Notes: a model not told the origin generated them from the letters alone. Positions 8,228 through 17,517 are shown, counted from the first letter of the stretch. The stretch: 64,000 nt of DNA from Pedobacter sp. R20-19 (GCF_000708265.2 NZ_JCKI01000005.1:434001-498000); one strand, 5' to 3'. A program made the numbers and translations.

Positions 8228-8503
8228 CCAGAAGGGCGTCTTTCTTTTTCTTGATAAAGAAACAAAAATCAAATAGGGGTACCAGGTTAACGAAAAACCT
8301 ATACTTCGTAGCTTAGGGATGCCTCATACTTCGGCATGACAGCCAGGGGCATCAATGATCGAGTATGCAGAAAATATTTGCATCTATGTTTAAACAATTC
8401 TTACTATAGTTAAAGTAAAGCCAAACCACTGACTTTAACAGAAAAATTGCGAGCCGGCGCTTTTGTTTCTTTTGGTGCCAAAAGAAAATAAGCCCGACCG
8501 GCA
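8228..8503. repeat. REPIN-like paired palindrome element
   Basis: Two 27-base arms, 8241-8267 and 8461-8487, are inverted copies of each other except for a central 7-base stretch (20 of 27 positions identical). Each arm is itself a hairpin; the right arm is a perfect 10-bp palindrome around TG (8466-8487). The flanks (GCC..GGGC) also match in inverted orientation, extending the element to about 8228-8503. Confidence 0.6.
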
Positions 8504-8523
8504 AGAACAAATAAAAAAATTAT

Positions 8524-8997
8524 CTAATCCTTCCAGTCTTTAAAAGGATAGGTAGTTAGACTGGCATTATAGTAACGTTTATCGCCAGTTACTTCTACAT
8601 CAATCCAAGGTGGACACTCAAAATCTTCGGCTTCAGATAACAGCTCAATTTCTGCTACAATTAAGCCATCATTATCACCAGAGAATACATCTACTTCCCA
8701 TATTTTTCCTTGATAATCAATTTCATACCTGACTTTTTCTAGTTCACCTTCCGAAAAATTATCCAGTAGTTCCTTCGCTTCCACTATAGGGATTTCATAT
8801 TCGTATTCTAATCGTGATGCGCCAAGTGTAATGCCCTTTATTGTTAACCAGGCCTTTGCTTCTGCTATTCTCACCCGAATGGTTTTAGCAGGATCATTTA
8901 GGATATAACCTTGCCTTAAGTCTTTCCCGTTTGGTTTAACAAGTATATTCCATGCGTCATGATGAACCAGAAACTTTCTTTCGATTTCCACTCCCAT
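8524..8997 (-). CDS. CYTH-domain protein (triphosphate tunnel metalloenzyme type)
   Basis: 157 aa. The signature EIERKFLV is at residues 4-11. The alternating charged strands of the fold follow, with IRVRIAEAKAWLTIKG, RLEYEYEIP, KVRYEI, WEVDVFSGDNDGLIVAEIEL and WIDVEVTGDKRYYNASL. Such proteins hydrolyse inorganic triphosphate or similar substrates with divalent metal; the exact substrate here is unknown. Its start overlaps the stop of the GH20 gene by one base (TAATG), indicating translational coupling, though a shared pathway is not evident. Confidence 0.88.
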   Translation of the reverse strand: MGVEIERKFLVHHDAWNILVKPNGKDLRQGYILNDPAKTIRVRIAEAKAWLTIKGITLGASRLEYEYEIPIVEAKELLDNFSEGELEKVRYEIDYQGKIWEVDVFSGDNDGLIVAEIELLSEAEDFECPPWIDVEVTGDKRYYNASLTTYPFKDWKD

Positions 8998-10946
8998 TAT
9001 TTGGCTCTTTTTTGTAAATCAGCAATCGGCATACTAATCATTCTTCCCATCGGTTGTTTGCCTTTATAGGTAATTACACGGAGCATACTTGCATCTTTTG
9101 GTGGCGTAATAGCCGTTGTATATTTAGGATAGAAACGATCTGGCATAGAATTATCGAAGCTGTAATAAATATCCAAGCCATCAATTTCAGGCGTTAGCTC
9201 AATCATCAACTGTTTGTCAGAACTGCGTTTCACAGTGAATATCGGATCGTAAATAGCTGGTGAATATTTAACTTCAGCTAAATCCAATCTTTTAAAGTGC
9301 TCTTCTGTACGATCAACGAAACTGGTCCAGTTTTTCTTTTCAATAGGACTCCAGATGGCTTCAGAAATGGCAAAGGCACGTGGCCATACCATATATTGTA
9401 CCTGGCGGAAGGTGAAAATTTGTTCCGTCCAGAGATTAGCCTGCCCCCCGATAATATATTTAGGGTCTGCGCCGGCAGGTATTGGATTAAACTGATATGC
9501 TTTATTCAATCGCAGGGAGGCATAAACCTTTGGCTCAGTGATCACATCGGCCTGCATATAATCTAAATAGGCAAATTCAGTTGGGCTCATCACCACGTTA
9601 TGCTTATCTTTTGATGCCTCAATGCCATATTTTAAACCTCTCCAGCTCATGACTGATGCCGTAGGCGAAACACCACCCTCCAAAATTTCATCCCAGCCCA
9701 TAAATTTTTTGCCTTTAGAAACCACAATCTGCTCTACACGTTTTTCAAAATAAGCCTGTACCTGCGGAATAGTTTTTAAACCTTCTCTTTGCATAAGCGC
9801 TTTCACCTGATCATTCTTTTCCCAGAAATTATGCGGTGCCTCATCACCACCCATATGGATATATTCAAAAGGAAAAAGCTTGGCTATTTGTGTAATCACT
9901 GAATCCAAAAAAAAGTAAACTTTTTCATTAGCCGGGCATAGTGTATTATCAACTAAAGCGAGGGGAGGAGCACCACGGCTCCAATCCATAATCTTCTCAC
10001 CTGAACGAACTTTGTAATTAACAGCATCCGGGGTACAAGATAGTTCTGGATAAGAGGCAATTGCTGCTAAACTATGACCGGGAACGTCAATTTCTGGCAT
10101 AATATTAACAAAACGATCTTGCGCATATTGTACCAGTTCTTTAATATCTTCCTGTGTATAAAAACCACCGTAATTTCTGGGCTCATCAGCAGTAGGTGGA
10201 ATGAAATCACCAAAAGTACCAGTTTTTTTAACACTCCATGCACCCACTTCGGTTAATTTAGGCAAGCCTTTAATTTCAATTCTCCAACCCTCATCATCCG
10301 TTAAGTGGAAATGCAATAAATTAAATTTATAGCGAACCATGTTATCAATGAATTGCTTTACCTCGTCTTTTGTGAAAAAGTGACGGGCCACATCAAACAT
10401 CAATCCCCTCCAGCCTAATTTAGGATAATCTACCACATCAACACAAGGTAATTTCCATTTTACGTTGTCTACCAGTTCCTTGCTTTCTATCGCTACCGGA
10501 AACAGTTGAATCAGCGATTGAACACCCCAGAAAATTCCAGCTGGTTGATTGGCTATAATGATAATTTGTGTGGGGTTAACATTTAGCTTATATCCTTCTG
10601 TACCCAACTGGGCATCATTTTGGGTATTCAGTATCAATTTAATTGTAGGATGATTTGCTGTAGAAACGGTGCTCACAAATTTCCCTGTAGCCGTTTTAAT
10701 TCTTTCTGATAAAAAAGCAATACTCTGTTTTAAACCCTCATTTTTTGATGCCTGAATACTCACATTTTCAGGTAAGGTAAATTGCCCGGCTTTTTTCATG
10801 AGCGAAACAGGCTCTGGAATAATGGCAATTGGTGCTGTTGAAACTGCATTTTCAGCATCGCCTATTTCAGTTTCACTGACTAAAGTTTGAGCATATGAAC
10901 TGGCTGTAAAAATACAGTATGACAACAAAAGGAATAGTTTCTTCAT
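8997..10946 (-). CDS. Beta-N-acetylhexosaminidase, GH20
   Basis: 649 aa with an N-terminal signal peptide (to about SYA at 17-19). A GH20b-like domain (about 40-165) precedes the catalytic TIM barrel, which begins WRGLMFDVARHFF and carries the catalytic Asp-Glu pair in HMGGDEAPHNFW. A C-terminal beta domain follows (LDIYYSFDNSMPDRFYPKY), typical of Bacteroidota hexosaminidases. It removes terminal GlcNAc or GalNAc from chitin, peptidoglycan or glycoprotein oligosaccharides, probably in the periplasm. It is the first gene of a two-gene operon with the CYTH protein. Confidence 0.95.
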   Translation of the reverse strand: MKKLFLLLSYCIFTASSYAQTLVSETEIGDAENAVSTAPIAIIPEPVSLMKKAGQFTLPENVSIQASKNEGLKQSIAFLSERIKTATGKFVSTVSTANHPTIKLILNTQNDAQLGTEGYKLNVNPTQIIIIANQPAGIFWGVQSLIQLFPVAIESKELVDNVKWKLPCVDVVDYPKLGWRGLMFDVARHFFTKDEVKQFIDNMVRYKFNLLHFHLTDDEGWRIEIKGLPKLTEVGAWSVKKTGTFGDFIPPTADEPRNYGGFYTQEDIKELVQYAQDRFVNIMPEIDVPGHSLAAIASYPELSCTPDAVNYKVRSGEKIMDWSRGAPPLALVDNTLCPANEKVYFFLDSVITQIAKLFPFEYIHMGGDEAPHNFWEKNDQVKALMQREGLKTIPQVQAYFEKRVEQIVVSKGKKFMGWDEILEGGVSPTASVMSWRGLKYGIEASKDKHNVVMSPTEFAYLDYMQADVITEPKVYASLRLNKAYQFNPIPAGADPKYIIGGQANLWTEQIFTFRQVQYMVWPRAFAISEAIWSPIEKKNWTSFVDRTEEHFKRLDLAEVKYSPAIYDPIFTVKRSSDKQLMIELTPEIDGLDIYYSFDNSMPDRFYPKYTTAITPPKDASMLRVITYKGKQPMGRMISMPIADLQKRAK

Positions 10947-11147
10947 TAAATATTTAAATTGATGAATTAAAAATTATTGATCTGCAATTTATTAAAAAGT
11001 TAGGAATTAGCTATTATTCTATTCACTAATCATAAATGGTTAGCCTTCTAAGTCGATTTAGTATCTTCAAAATCAACCCTTATTTATTGCAGCATTTAAA
11101 CTGTTTTGCCACACCGTTACGAATTTGGAAACAGTAAGTAAAGAAGG

Positions 11148-11852
11148 TTATAGTTGATTTATAATCGCTTGAATAAATGCCTGATGTAAGTTTTTGCTAA
11201 ACGGGCTTTGTTGATCTTTTAAACGTTCCGGATGCCATTGCACAAACAAAAGAAATGATTTACCTGCTGGTTCAAGGCGTTCTATCGCTTCGGCAATGCC
11301 ATCTGGTGAGATGGCACTTACCACTAAACCTTTTCCTACTCTGTTAGTGCTTTGATGATGATTGCTGTTAACCAAACCTAAATCAGTATGTACAATTTGC
11401 TTTAACCAAGAAGTTGGATTAATGATGATTCCATGATAACGGTCTTGCTTATCGGGCATTTTAGCATGATCAAACTTTCCCCATGTTGCAATATCTGGAA
11501 TTAGCGTTCCACCAAAAAACACATTACCAACCTGGATTCCCCTACAAATACCTAAAACCGGAATATCATTCGCCTCTGTATAGGTCAGGATTTTAAATTC
11601 AAATTCATCCCGCAGTTCATCAACATCATCTTCATGGCAATAAGGATAATATTCTGGCTGATGGTAAAACCGTGGATGAACATCTTCTCCACCAGTTAAT
11701 ACAATTCCATTGCAGTTGCTGATCTCTTCAAAATTATTCAGTTTATAACCCAATTGAATAACTTCTACGCGGCTATCATATGATAATACCCAATCACGAT
11801 AAATAGAGAATTTGCTGCAATCTGTAACGCCAATAATTATTTTTTCAGCCAT
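11148..11852 (-). CDS. Class I glutamine amidotransferase, peptidase C26/PuuD-like
   Basis: 234 aa. The class I triad is visible: Cys103 in VLGICRGIQVGN, and His207 and Glu209 in QWHPER. The oxyanion region is VLTGGEDVHP. This is the single-domain gamma-glutamyl hydrolase form (PuuD type), which cleaves gamma-glutamyl amides such as gamma-glutamyl-GABA. No polyamine genes lie nearby, so the substrate is open. The YiaA-like gene ends upstream, 14 bases away on the same strand. Confidence 0.87.
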   Translation of the reverse strand: MAEKIIIGVTDCSKFSIYRDWVLSYDSRVEVIQLGYKLNNFEEISNCNGIVLTGGEDVHPRFYHQPEYYPYCHEDDVDELRDEFEFKILTYTEANDIPVLGICRGIQVGNVFFGGTLIPDIATWGKFDHAKMPDKQDRYHGIIINPTSWLKQIVHTDLGLVNSNHHQSTNRVGKGLVVSAISPDGIAEAIERLEPAGKSFLLFVQWHPERLKDQQSPFSKNLHQAFIQAIINQL

Positions 11853-11866
11853 TAAATCAAACGTGA

Positions 11867-12274
11867 TTAATTGAGGTCTTTATTTTTATTGAATATCTGA
11901 TTATCTCTGGTATTTTTTTGAACTGTGATGGCTCCGAAAAGGGAAAGTAACAAGGCAAAGGCATAAAATCCCTTTTCGCTGGGCAAAAGTGTGGCATTCC
12001 ATAAACCAATAACCAGCAAGGTGATGGTTAGTAAAGTGGAGAACCAGCTTAAGCCATAGTAAATTTCAGTAACGGGAATACCTTCCAGTTTATCACGAAC
12101 GGCTTTCTGTAAGGAGATTACAGCAAAAAGGCCAAACATTAAAACAGTAAAATAATATCCCTTTTCATTCAGGAGCATGTCTGAACGCCAAAAGCCAACA
12201 ATAAATCCAATCATGCCAATGCCTAAGGCAATCCATGAAGCGGCTATAAATGCATTTGATGGTTTTTGATTCAT
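11867..12274 (-). CDS. YiaA/YiaB family inner membrane protein
   Basis: 135 aa with four predicted membrane helices arranged as two similar two-helix halves. Each half carries the recurring pattern G.W.....L..KGYY/GFYAF...LFG (SDMLLNEKGYYFTVLMFGLFAVISLQKAVRD and SEKGFYAFALLLSLFGAITVQKNTRD). This internal duplication is the YiaA/YiaB family hallmark. The function is unknown. It is probably co-transcribed with the downstream C26 gene. Confidence 0.85.
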   Translation of the reverse strand: MNQKPSNAFIAASWIALGIGMIGFIVGFWRSDMLLNEKGYYFTVLMFGLFAVISLQKAVRDKLEGIPVTEIYYGLSWFSTLLTITLLVIGLWNATLLPSEKGFYAFALLLSLFGAITVQKNTRDNQIFNKNKDLN

Positions 12275-12439
12275 TTGATTAGCGTTTAATAAAAATGTAA
12301 TTGTTTTATTAATGATAAAGGTTAAAGATATATAATTTTTAGTTGGTCAGTATTTGTACCAATCATTTTCAATACCTCAATACCTTGCCAAAACAATAAT
12401 ACACAATTCTTTATTATACTTAAATCTTAACTTAGTTTA

Positions 12440-13930
12440 ATGCAAACTCTACTTACTTCAGCACAAATGCATAAAGCAGATGAATTTACTATTGAACATC
12501 TGCCCATAGCCTCTATTGATTTGATGGAAAAGGCGGCCCGTGCTTTCGCTCATTGTTTTTTAAGAGATGAATTTGATACCAGTAAAAGTATCGCCATATT
12601 TTGTGGTAAAGGAAATAACGGGGGCGATGGCCTGGCAATAGCCCATCTTTTGCTTCATAATGGATATTCAAATATTAAGGTTTATCTGGTTAACTTTAGT
12701 GATAAACAAAGTTCAGATTATGCTATTAATTTACAACGTTTGGAAGAATCAAGGTGTAAAAAAATAATTTTAAACACTGCTGCAGATTTAAAAAGCATCA
12801 AATCTGATATCGTTATTGATGCTATTTTAGGATCGGGGTTGAATAAGCCCTTAGCGGGCGAATATGCAACGTTAGTCCATCACATTAATCAATCTAAAAC
12901 ACGTGTTTACGCTGTTGATGTACCTACCGGTTTCTTTGCTGAAGGTAAATTGCCAAAAGAATATAATGGCATAAAAGCTTTGAAAACAATTTGTTTCCAG
13001 CGGCCTAAAATAAATTTTTTTATGCCTGAATCTATTCTGGCAACAACGCAGTATGAAGTTGTACAGATTGGATTAGATGAAACCTTCATTCAGAAACAAC
13101 TTGCTGATTTTTATTTGATTGAAGAAAGAGATATTAGGCATACACTCAAACCTAGAAAACCATTTAGCCATAAAGGCACTTATGGACATGCCTTAATTAT
13201 AGCAGGAAATACAAATACAATGGGTGCTGCTTTGCTATCTGCCATGGCGTGCCTGCATACTGGTGCCGGCCTAACTACAGCTTGCATTCCACAAAGTGGT
13301 TTAGTTGCCTTAAACAACAAATTGCCCGAAGTAATGGCTCTGCCGCGTGATGAATATCTTCAAATTGAAAACCCAGAAAAGTACCAGGCGATTGCCATTG
13401 GGCCAGGTTTAGGGATTTCTATAGAAAACGAACGCATTTTAGAGCATCTAATTACCACGAATCAACCATTGGTAATTGATGCGGATGGCTTAAATATATT
13501 AGCCGAGCGGAAAGATTTGATGGAGAAACTACCTGCTCATTCTGTTTTAACACCTCATATGAAAGAATTCGACAGACTTTTTGGTACTCATGATAGCTGG
13601 TGGGAAAGACTTCAAACCGCAAAAGAGCAATCCGTAAAACTGAAAATCGTAATTGTACTTAAAAATCAGTATACCTTCATTTGCTCATCCGAAGGTAAAA
13701 TCTTCATCAATCCAACTGGTCATCCGGCAATGGCTCAAGGTGGTATGGGAGACGTTTTGGCTGGAGTGATTGCTGCGTTTCTAGCACAAAAATATACGAC
13801 AATTGATGCAGCGATTTTAGGCTGTTATATTCATGGTAAAACCGGTGATGGATTAGCCAAAGAGAAATATGTGGTAACAGCATCTGAAGTGGCTGCAGGA
13901 ATTGCTTCAATAATCCAAGAACTGATGTAA
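12440..13930 (+). CDS. nnr: Bifunctional NAD(P)H-hydrate epimerase/dehydratase
   Basis: 496 aa fusion that repairs hydrated NAD(P)H. The N-terminal YjeF epimerase domain (about 1-215) has FCGKGNNGGDGLAIAHLL and the Asp of VIDAILGSGL. The C-terminal ribokinase-like dehydratase domain (about 225-495) has HKGTYGHALIIAGN, IGPGLG, LVIDADGLNI, LTPHMKEFDRL and GGMGDVLAGVIAAFLAQ. Both catalytic halves look intact and the length is normal. It stands alone. Confidence 0.96.
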   Translation: MQTLLTSAQMHKADEFTIEHLPIASIDLMEKAARAFAHCFLRDEFDTSKSIAIFCGKGNNGGDGLAIAHLLLHNGYSNIKVYLVNFSDKQSSDYAINLQRLEESRCKKIILNTAADLKSIKSDIVIDAILGSGLNKPLAGEYATLVHHINQSKTRVYAVDVPTGFFAEGKLPKEYNGIKALKTICFQRPKINFFMPESILATTQYEVVQIGLDETFIQKQLADFYLIEERDIRHTLKPRKPFSHKGTYGHALIIAGNTNTMGAALLSAMACLHTGAGLTTACIPQSGLVALNNKLPEVMALPRDEYLQIENPEKYQAIAIGPGLGISIENERILEHLITTNQPLVIDADGLNILAERKDLMEKLPAHSVLTPHMKEFDRLFGTHDSWWERLQTAKEQSVKLKIVIVLKNQYTFICSSEGKIFINPTGHPAMAQGGMGDVLAGVIAAFLAQKYTTIDAAILGCYIHGKTGDGLAKEKYVVTASEVAAGIASIIQELM

Positions 13931-14252
13931 TTTATTTATCTAAACTCTAATTATTTAATAGCTTTTGTTCTAAAATTATTAATGCCACTGTTCTGGTAAC
14001 AAAATAATTGTTTCAAAAAGTGTGCATTTGTAAATCTTATTATCTGATAGAAAGGATATAAATCAATTTTATTTTAAAAAAAATTAGAATGATATCACTT
14101 TTTTTGAAACCCCTTGTAAGAATATTTTGCAGGTGTATTCAACTGTTTTGTCATCTTAATTAATGAGTTTGTTTTTACTTAAGCATATGATTTAAATGAA
14201 CTTGGCTTATGAATTGATATGGGTGTAACAACCGAAAACAATTTATTTAATT
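13931..14252. other. Intergenic region without a visible gene
   Basis: 322 AT-rich bases between nnr and the AIM24 gene. TATTTTGC near 14131 is one mismatch from the -7 consensus. I see no hairpin with a T tract and no small gene. Confidence 0.5.
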
Positions 14253-14954
14253 ATGGAAACAAAAAAAGAGTATACCTTAAAGGAACTCATTCATGAATCT
14301 GCAGAAGATCCCAACGAAAATGATTTTTTTGAACTGGAAAAACCAGCGCTGCTGGAAGTGAATTTAAGAAATCAGAAGATTATGGCAAAGGCCGGATCAA
14401 TGGTTGCTTATATTGGCAATGTAGATTTTAAACGTGAGGGCTTGTTAAGCAAAGGATTGGGAGGCTTATTAAAAAAAGCGATATCTGGCGAAGGTACATC
14501 ACTGATGCATGCAGCAGGAACAGGCAAACTTTATTTAGCTGATGAGGGTAAGAAGGTTAAAATTATTAAGCTTCAAAATGAGTCAGTTTTTGTAAATGGA
14601 AATGATGTTCTGGCACTTGAAGATAGCATTAAAAACGAAATTAAAATGTTGAAAAGTGTAGCTGGAATGATGAGTGGTGGATTATTTCAAGTGAAACTTT
14701 CAGGTAGCGGATATATTGCCATTACTACTCATGGAGAGCCGATTTTGCTAAGAGTAAGTGCAAACCAGCCTGTTTATACCGATCCAAATGCTACAGTGGC
14801 CTGGTCAGAAAATTTATCTCCAAATATTAAAACGAATCTTACTTTTGGCTCATTCATAGGTAGAGGTAGCGGTGAATCGTTTCAGTTAGAATTTTTTGGC
14901 GAGGGTTGGGTTTTGGTTCAGCCATATGAAGAAGTAAAATACGCTCAAAAATAA
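14253..14954 (+). CDS. AIM24 family protein
   Basis: 233 aa, an all-beta protein of the AIM24/TIGR00266-like family. It has ALLEVNLRNQKIMAKAGSMVAYIGNVDFKREG near the N-terminus, LMHAAGTGKLYLADEGKKVKII in the middle, and a Gly-rich C-terminus (GRGSGESFQLEFFGEGWVLVQP). Family members are named for a mitochondrial inner-membrane protein, but the bacterial function is not established. There is no signal peptide. The gene has its own terminator and converges on the anti-sigma gene. Confidence 0.85.
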   Translation: METKKEYTLKELIHESAEDPNENDFFELEKPALLEVNLRNQKIMAKAGSMVAYIGNVDFKREGLLSKGLGGLLKKAISGEGTSLMHAAGTGKLYLADEGKKVKIIKLQNESVFVNGNDVLALEDSIKNEIKMLKSVAGMMSGGLFQVKLSGSGYIAITTHGEPILLRVSANQPVYTDPNATVAWSENLSPNIKTNLTFGSFIGRGSGESFQLEFFGEGWVLVQPYEEVKYAQK

Positions 14955-14967
14955 TCTGACCATAAAA

Positions 14968-14998
14968 AATCCCGGCAATTTTTTAATTTGCCGGGATT
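14968..14998. terminator. Bidirectional terminator
   Basis: An 11-bp perfect stem (AATCCCGGCAA 14968-14978 with TTGCCGGGATT 14988-14998) is flanked by an A run on the left and a T-rich tail on the right. It serves the convergent AIM24 (+) and anti-sigma (-) genes. Confidence 0.8.
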
Positions 14999-15018
14999 AA
15001 TATTTTACAACACTGTTA

Positions 15019-15879
15019 TTATACGCCACCCATCACGGTTAATTTCTCCATGGTTGGATTTACACTTCCACCCATTGGTTCTAAAGTAACTGCAAAAGCC
15101 TGTGCTTCCTGTATGGTTTGCATTTTTAAAAGCGCTTCTTTTGAAGTAGAATCTGTTTTACCAAATACGCCTAGGCTTACTGGTTTACCATTAACCATTG
15201 CCCAAAGTTGATATTCATGTTGAGCATCTGCCTTTGGAAGATCCATTGCCAGGTAATTAATCAATACACTTTTATTCTTTTTGTTCCAATAGACATTCAT
15301 TTTTGACTGAGGACTTATCGCCTGTCCCTGCATTTTGATGGTAGCCCATTCCTTGCTATCATTCATCTCCACCAGATTGCTTAATCCCTGGTTAGAATAT
15401 TCCAGTTTGCTTACAATGCCTGCAAATTTTTGTTTATCTAAATTTAAGCTGGCAATCTGGTCATGGGCATCTGTTAATTTACTATAGGTAATAAACAATG
15501 CTGCGGTACTAATAACCAGGAGTGCTACACAAGCTACCAAAGCATAACGCAAAGTTTTTATCTTTCCATCATTAGGTTCAAGCTGAACTATTTTTGTTTC
15601 TTGTGGTAGTGATGGTATAAGAACAGGTTCAGTCTGTTCATCTAAGCTGATGCCTAATTTTTCAAATAATTTTGTTTCAACAGATGCAGATGGTTGTATT
15701 GCATTTTGCATGGCAAACTTTTCCATTGCACTTTCAATGGCAGCAAGTTCTTCTCTGACTTCCTGATGTTTAATAGCTATTTCTTGTACCTGCAGCGCTT
15801 CCTGGGGCGATAAATCACCCAAAACGTACAGTTCAAGTACTCCTGATTCGATATATGCTTTTAAATTTTCCACGCTCAA
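15019..15879 (-). CDS. RskA-type anti-sigma factor
   Basis: 286 aa. The N-terminal cytoplasmic region (about 1-100, SGVLELYVLGDLSPQEALQVQE) matches the anti-sigma K N-terminus and lacks the HxxxCxxC zinc motif of other anti-sigma factors. A single membrane helix is at about 110-130 (ALVACVALLVISTAALFITY). The periplasmic RskA C-terminal domain (about 190-285) has MNVYWNKKNKSVLINYLAMDLP and YQLWAMVNGKPVSLGVF. It is predicted to hold the adjacent ECF sigma factor at the membrane. Its start overlaps the sigma gene by 4 bases. Confidence 0.9.
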   Translation of the reverse strand: MSVENLKAYIESGVLELYVLGDLSPQEALQVQEIAIKHQEVREELAAIESAMEKFAMQNAIQPSASVETKLFEKLGISLDEQTEPVLIPSLPQETKIVQLEPNDGKIKTLRYALVACVALLVISTAALFITYSKLTDAHDQIASLNLDKQKFAGIVSKLEYSNQGLSNLVEMNDSKEWATIKMQGQAISPQSKMNVYWNKKNKSVLINYLAMDLPKADAQHEYQLWAMVNGKPVSLGVFGKTDSTSKEALLKMQTIQEAQAFAVTLEPMGGSVNPTMEKLTVMGGV

Positions 15880-16427
15880 TTAAAACTCCTTCTCAATTCA
15901 ATAATAGCCAAACGAATACGGGTTTTCACCGTACCTAATGGCAGATCTAACTTTTCTGCGGCTTCTACATGTGTAAAGCCCTTATAATAAACTAAATCAA
16001 GAACGGCTTGTAAGTCCGGTTTAAGATTTTCAACAAGTTGCTTAATCCCAAGTACATCCGGGTTAAAGGTAACTTTGTTTTGTTCATCAACGAAACTTAC
16101 GTTATTTTCTATATCCTGGTTTTTGAGTGAATTTTTAAAATCCTTAGAACGTAATTTATCAATAGACAAATTACGGGCAATATTCATCATCCACGTAAAG
16201 AGTCTTCCCTTTGTATTGTCATAATATTCGGCAGATTGCCAAATTTTTACAAAGGTTTCCTGTAGCACATCTTCTGCCAGTTCAGTATGGGTAATAATTC
16301 TAGAAATAACGCCATAAAGCGCTGGTGAATACATGCTATACAATGTTTTTAACACTGTCGAATCTTTCGATTGCAGTGCAAGAACAAGTTCAGGTTCAGT
16401 TAATGTAGATTTTTTTAATGCAGTCAC
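15876..16427 (-). CDS. ECF RNA polymerase sigma factor (SigK-like)
   Basis: 183 aa. Sigma-2 region (about 25-90) has LYGVISRIITHTELAEDVLQETFVKIW and GRLFTWMMNIARNLSIDKLRS. Sigma-4 region (about 125-180) has VLDLVYYKGFTHVEAAEKLDLPLGTVKTRIRLAI. The start is GTG 16425-16427; no in-frame ATG is available upstream. A 4-base overlap with the RskA-like anti-sigma gene defines a sigma/anti-sigma unit. Its regulon is not visible here, but the stimulus probably acts at the envelope through RskA proteolysis. Confidence 0.93.
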   Translation of the reverse strand: MTALKKSTLTEPELVLALQSKDSTVLKTLYSMYSPALYGVISRIITHTELAEDVLQETFVKIWQSAEYYDNTKGRLFTWMMNIARNLSIDKLRSKDFKNSLKNQDIENNVSFVDEQNKVTFNPDVLGIKQLVENLKPDLQAVLDLVYYKGFTHVEAAEKLDLPLGTVKTRIRLAIIELRRSFN

Positions 16428-16542
16428 TATGAATACTAAGATACATTACTGAACACTAAAAGCAAAAAAATGTTTTATAAACAAATTCCTTTTTGGAGTG
16501 CGATTTATAAAACATTCTATTCATCATTTATAATTTTCTATG

Positions 16543-17436
16543 CTAAGCTATACCATCAATAGGGAAAAGATGTTTTTCAGCGTGGTAAGAAGAGCGAACC
16601 AATGGACCACTTTCTACATATTTTAATCCTTTGGATAAGCCAACTTCTTTATACATGGCAAACTGATCCGGATGAATCCAGTCGATAACCGGGTGGTGAT
16701 TACGGGTAGGTTGTAAATACTGTCCCAGTGTTAAAATATGCACACCATTTGCAACCAGGTCATCCATTGCTTCAAAAATATCTTCATCAGTTTCACCCAA
16801 GCCAAGCATAATACCTGTTTTAGTTCTCAAACCAAATTCTGAAATTCTTTTCAAAGCTTCTAAACTTCTATCATATTTAGCCTGGATTCTTACCTGTCGG
16901 GTTAGGCGTTTAACTGTTTCCATATTATGTGAAACCACTTCCGGACGTTCTTCCAATACACGATATAAATTATCCCACTGGCCTTTAAAATCAGGAATTA
17001 GTGTTTCAAGGGTAGTTATAGGGCTTTCTCTCCGAATGGCTTGAAGTGTTTCTGCCCAGATAATGGAACCACCATCTTTAAGATCATCACGGTCTACCGA
17101 TGTGATTACGCAGTGTTTTACACCCATTAATCTCACTGAATCTGCAATGCGATTAGGTTCATCAACATCAACAGCTAAGGGCCGGCCAGTGGCCACTGCG
17201 CAAAAGGAACAACTACGTGTACAAATATTTCCCAGAATCATGAAAGTTGCGGTACCTGCACCCCAGCATTCGCCCATATTCGGACAGTTACCACTTTCGC
17301 AAATGGTATGGAGCTTGTGGGTGTCAACTAAACTACGAACCTGAGCGTATTCTTTGCCTACAGGCAACTTTACACGCAACCAATCTGGCTTACGTTTAAC
17401 TTCAGTTACAGCAGGTACTACTGGTAGATCAATCAT
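16543..17436 (-). CDS. lipA: Lipoyl synthase
   Basis: 297 aa radical SAM enzyme that inserts two sulfur atoms into the octanoyl group of lipoyl domains. The auxiliary cluster cysteines are C46, C51 and C57 ([12 protein letters not shown]), and the radical SAM cluster is C72, C76, C79 (CTRSCSFC). A typical C-terminal RSSYHAEKH motif is also present. Its product is needed by the glycine cleavage system, whose P protein is encoded at 35.2 kb. A consensus -7 box ends only four bases before the ATG. Confidence 0.98.
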   Translation of the reverse strand: MIDLPVVPAVTEVKRKPDWLRVKLPVGKEYAQVRSLVDTHKLHTICESGNCPNMGECWGAGTATFMILGNICTRSCSFCAVATGRPLAVDVDEPNRIADSVRLMGVKHCVITSVDRDDLKDGGSIIWAETLQAIRRESPITTLETLIPDFKGQWDNLYRVLEERPEVVSHNMETVKRLTRQVRIQAKYDRSLEALKRISEFGLRTKTGIMLGLGETDEDIFEAMDDLVANGVHILTLGQYLQPTRNHHPVIDWIHPDQFAMYKEVGLSKGLKYVESGPLVRSSYHAEKHLFPIDGIA

Positions 17437-17440
17437 AATG

Positions 17441-17448
17441 CAAAGTTA
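17441..17448 (-). promoter_or_regulatory. lipA -7 box, near-leaderless
   Basis: The minus strand reads TAACTTTG (consensus TAnnTTTG), with four bases (CATT) between it and the lipA ATG. A TTG lies 21 bases upstream. Confidence 0.65.
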
Positions 17449-17469
17449 AGGATTAGGATTGAAAAGTGG

Positions 17470-17517
17470 CAATATGGAAATGTTGTAATGTTGTAATGTT
17501 TGAGGATTTATGAATGG
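17470..17517. repeat. Short 8-base-period array upstream of lipA
   Basis: Two exact copies of AATGTTGT (17479-17494) are followed by AATGTTTG (17495-17502), with degenerate octads on either side. Confidence 0.45.

Larger units (their letters stand above)
8021..8523. other. Gene-free gap rich in palindromes
   Basis: About 500 bases without a credible gene. It holds a degenerate REP-like half palindrome near 8115-8152, a REPIN-like inverted pair at 8228-8503, and a TTCGGCATGACAG-type REP arm at 8318-8343 inside that pair. No promoter for the flanking genes is obvious. Confidence 0.6.

Noticed and set aside
8021..8523. Decayed gene or insertion sequence remnant
   Set aside because: No frame, transposase similarity or target duplication can be seen; palindromic repeats explain the content better.
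16425..16427. An ATG start for the ECF sigma gene
   Set aside because: The nearby upstream ATG is in another frame; GTG is the only reasonable start.
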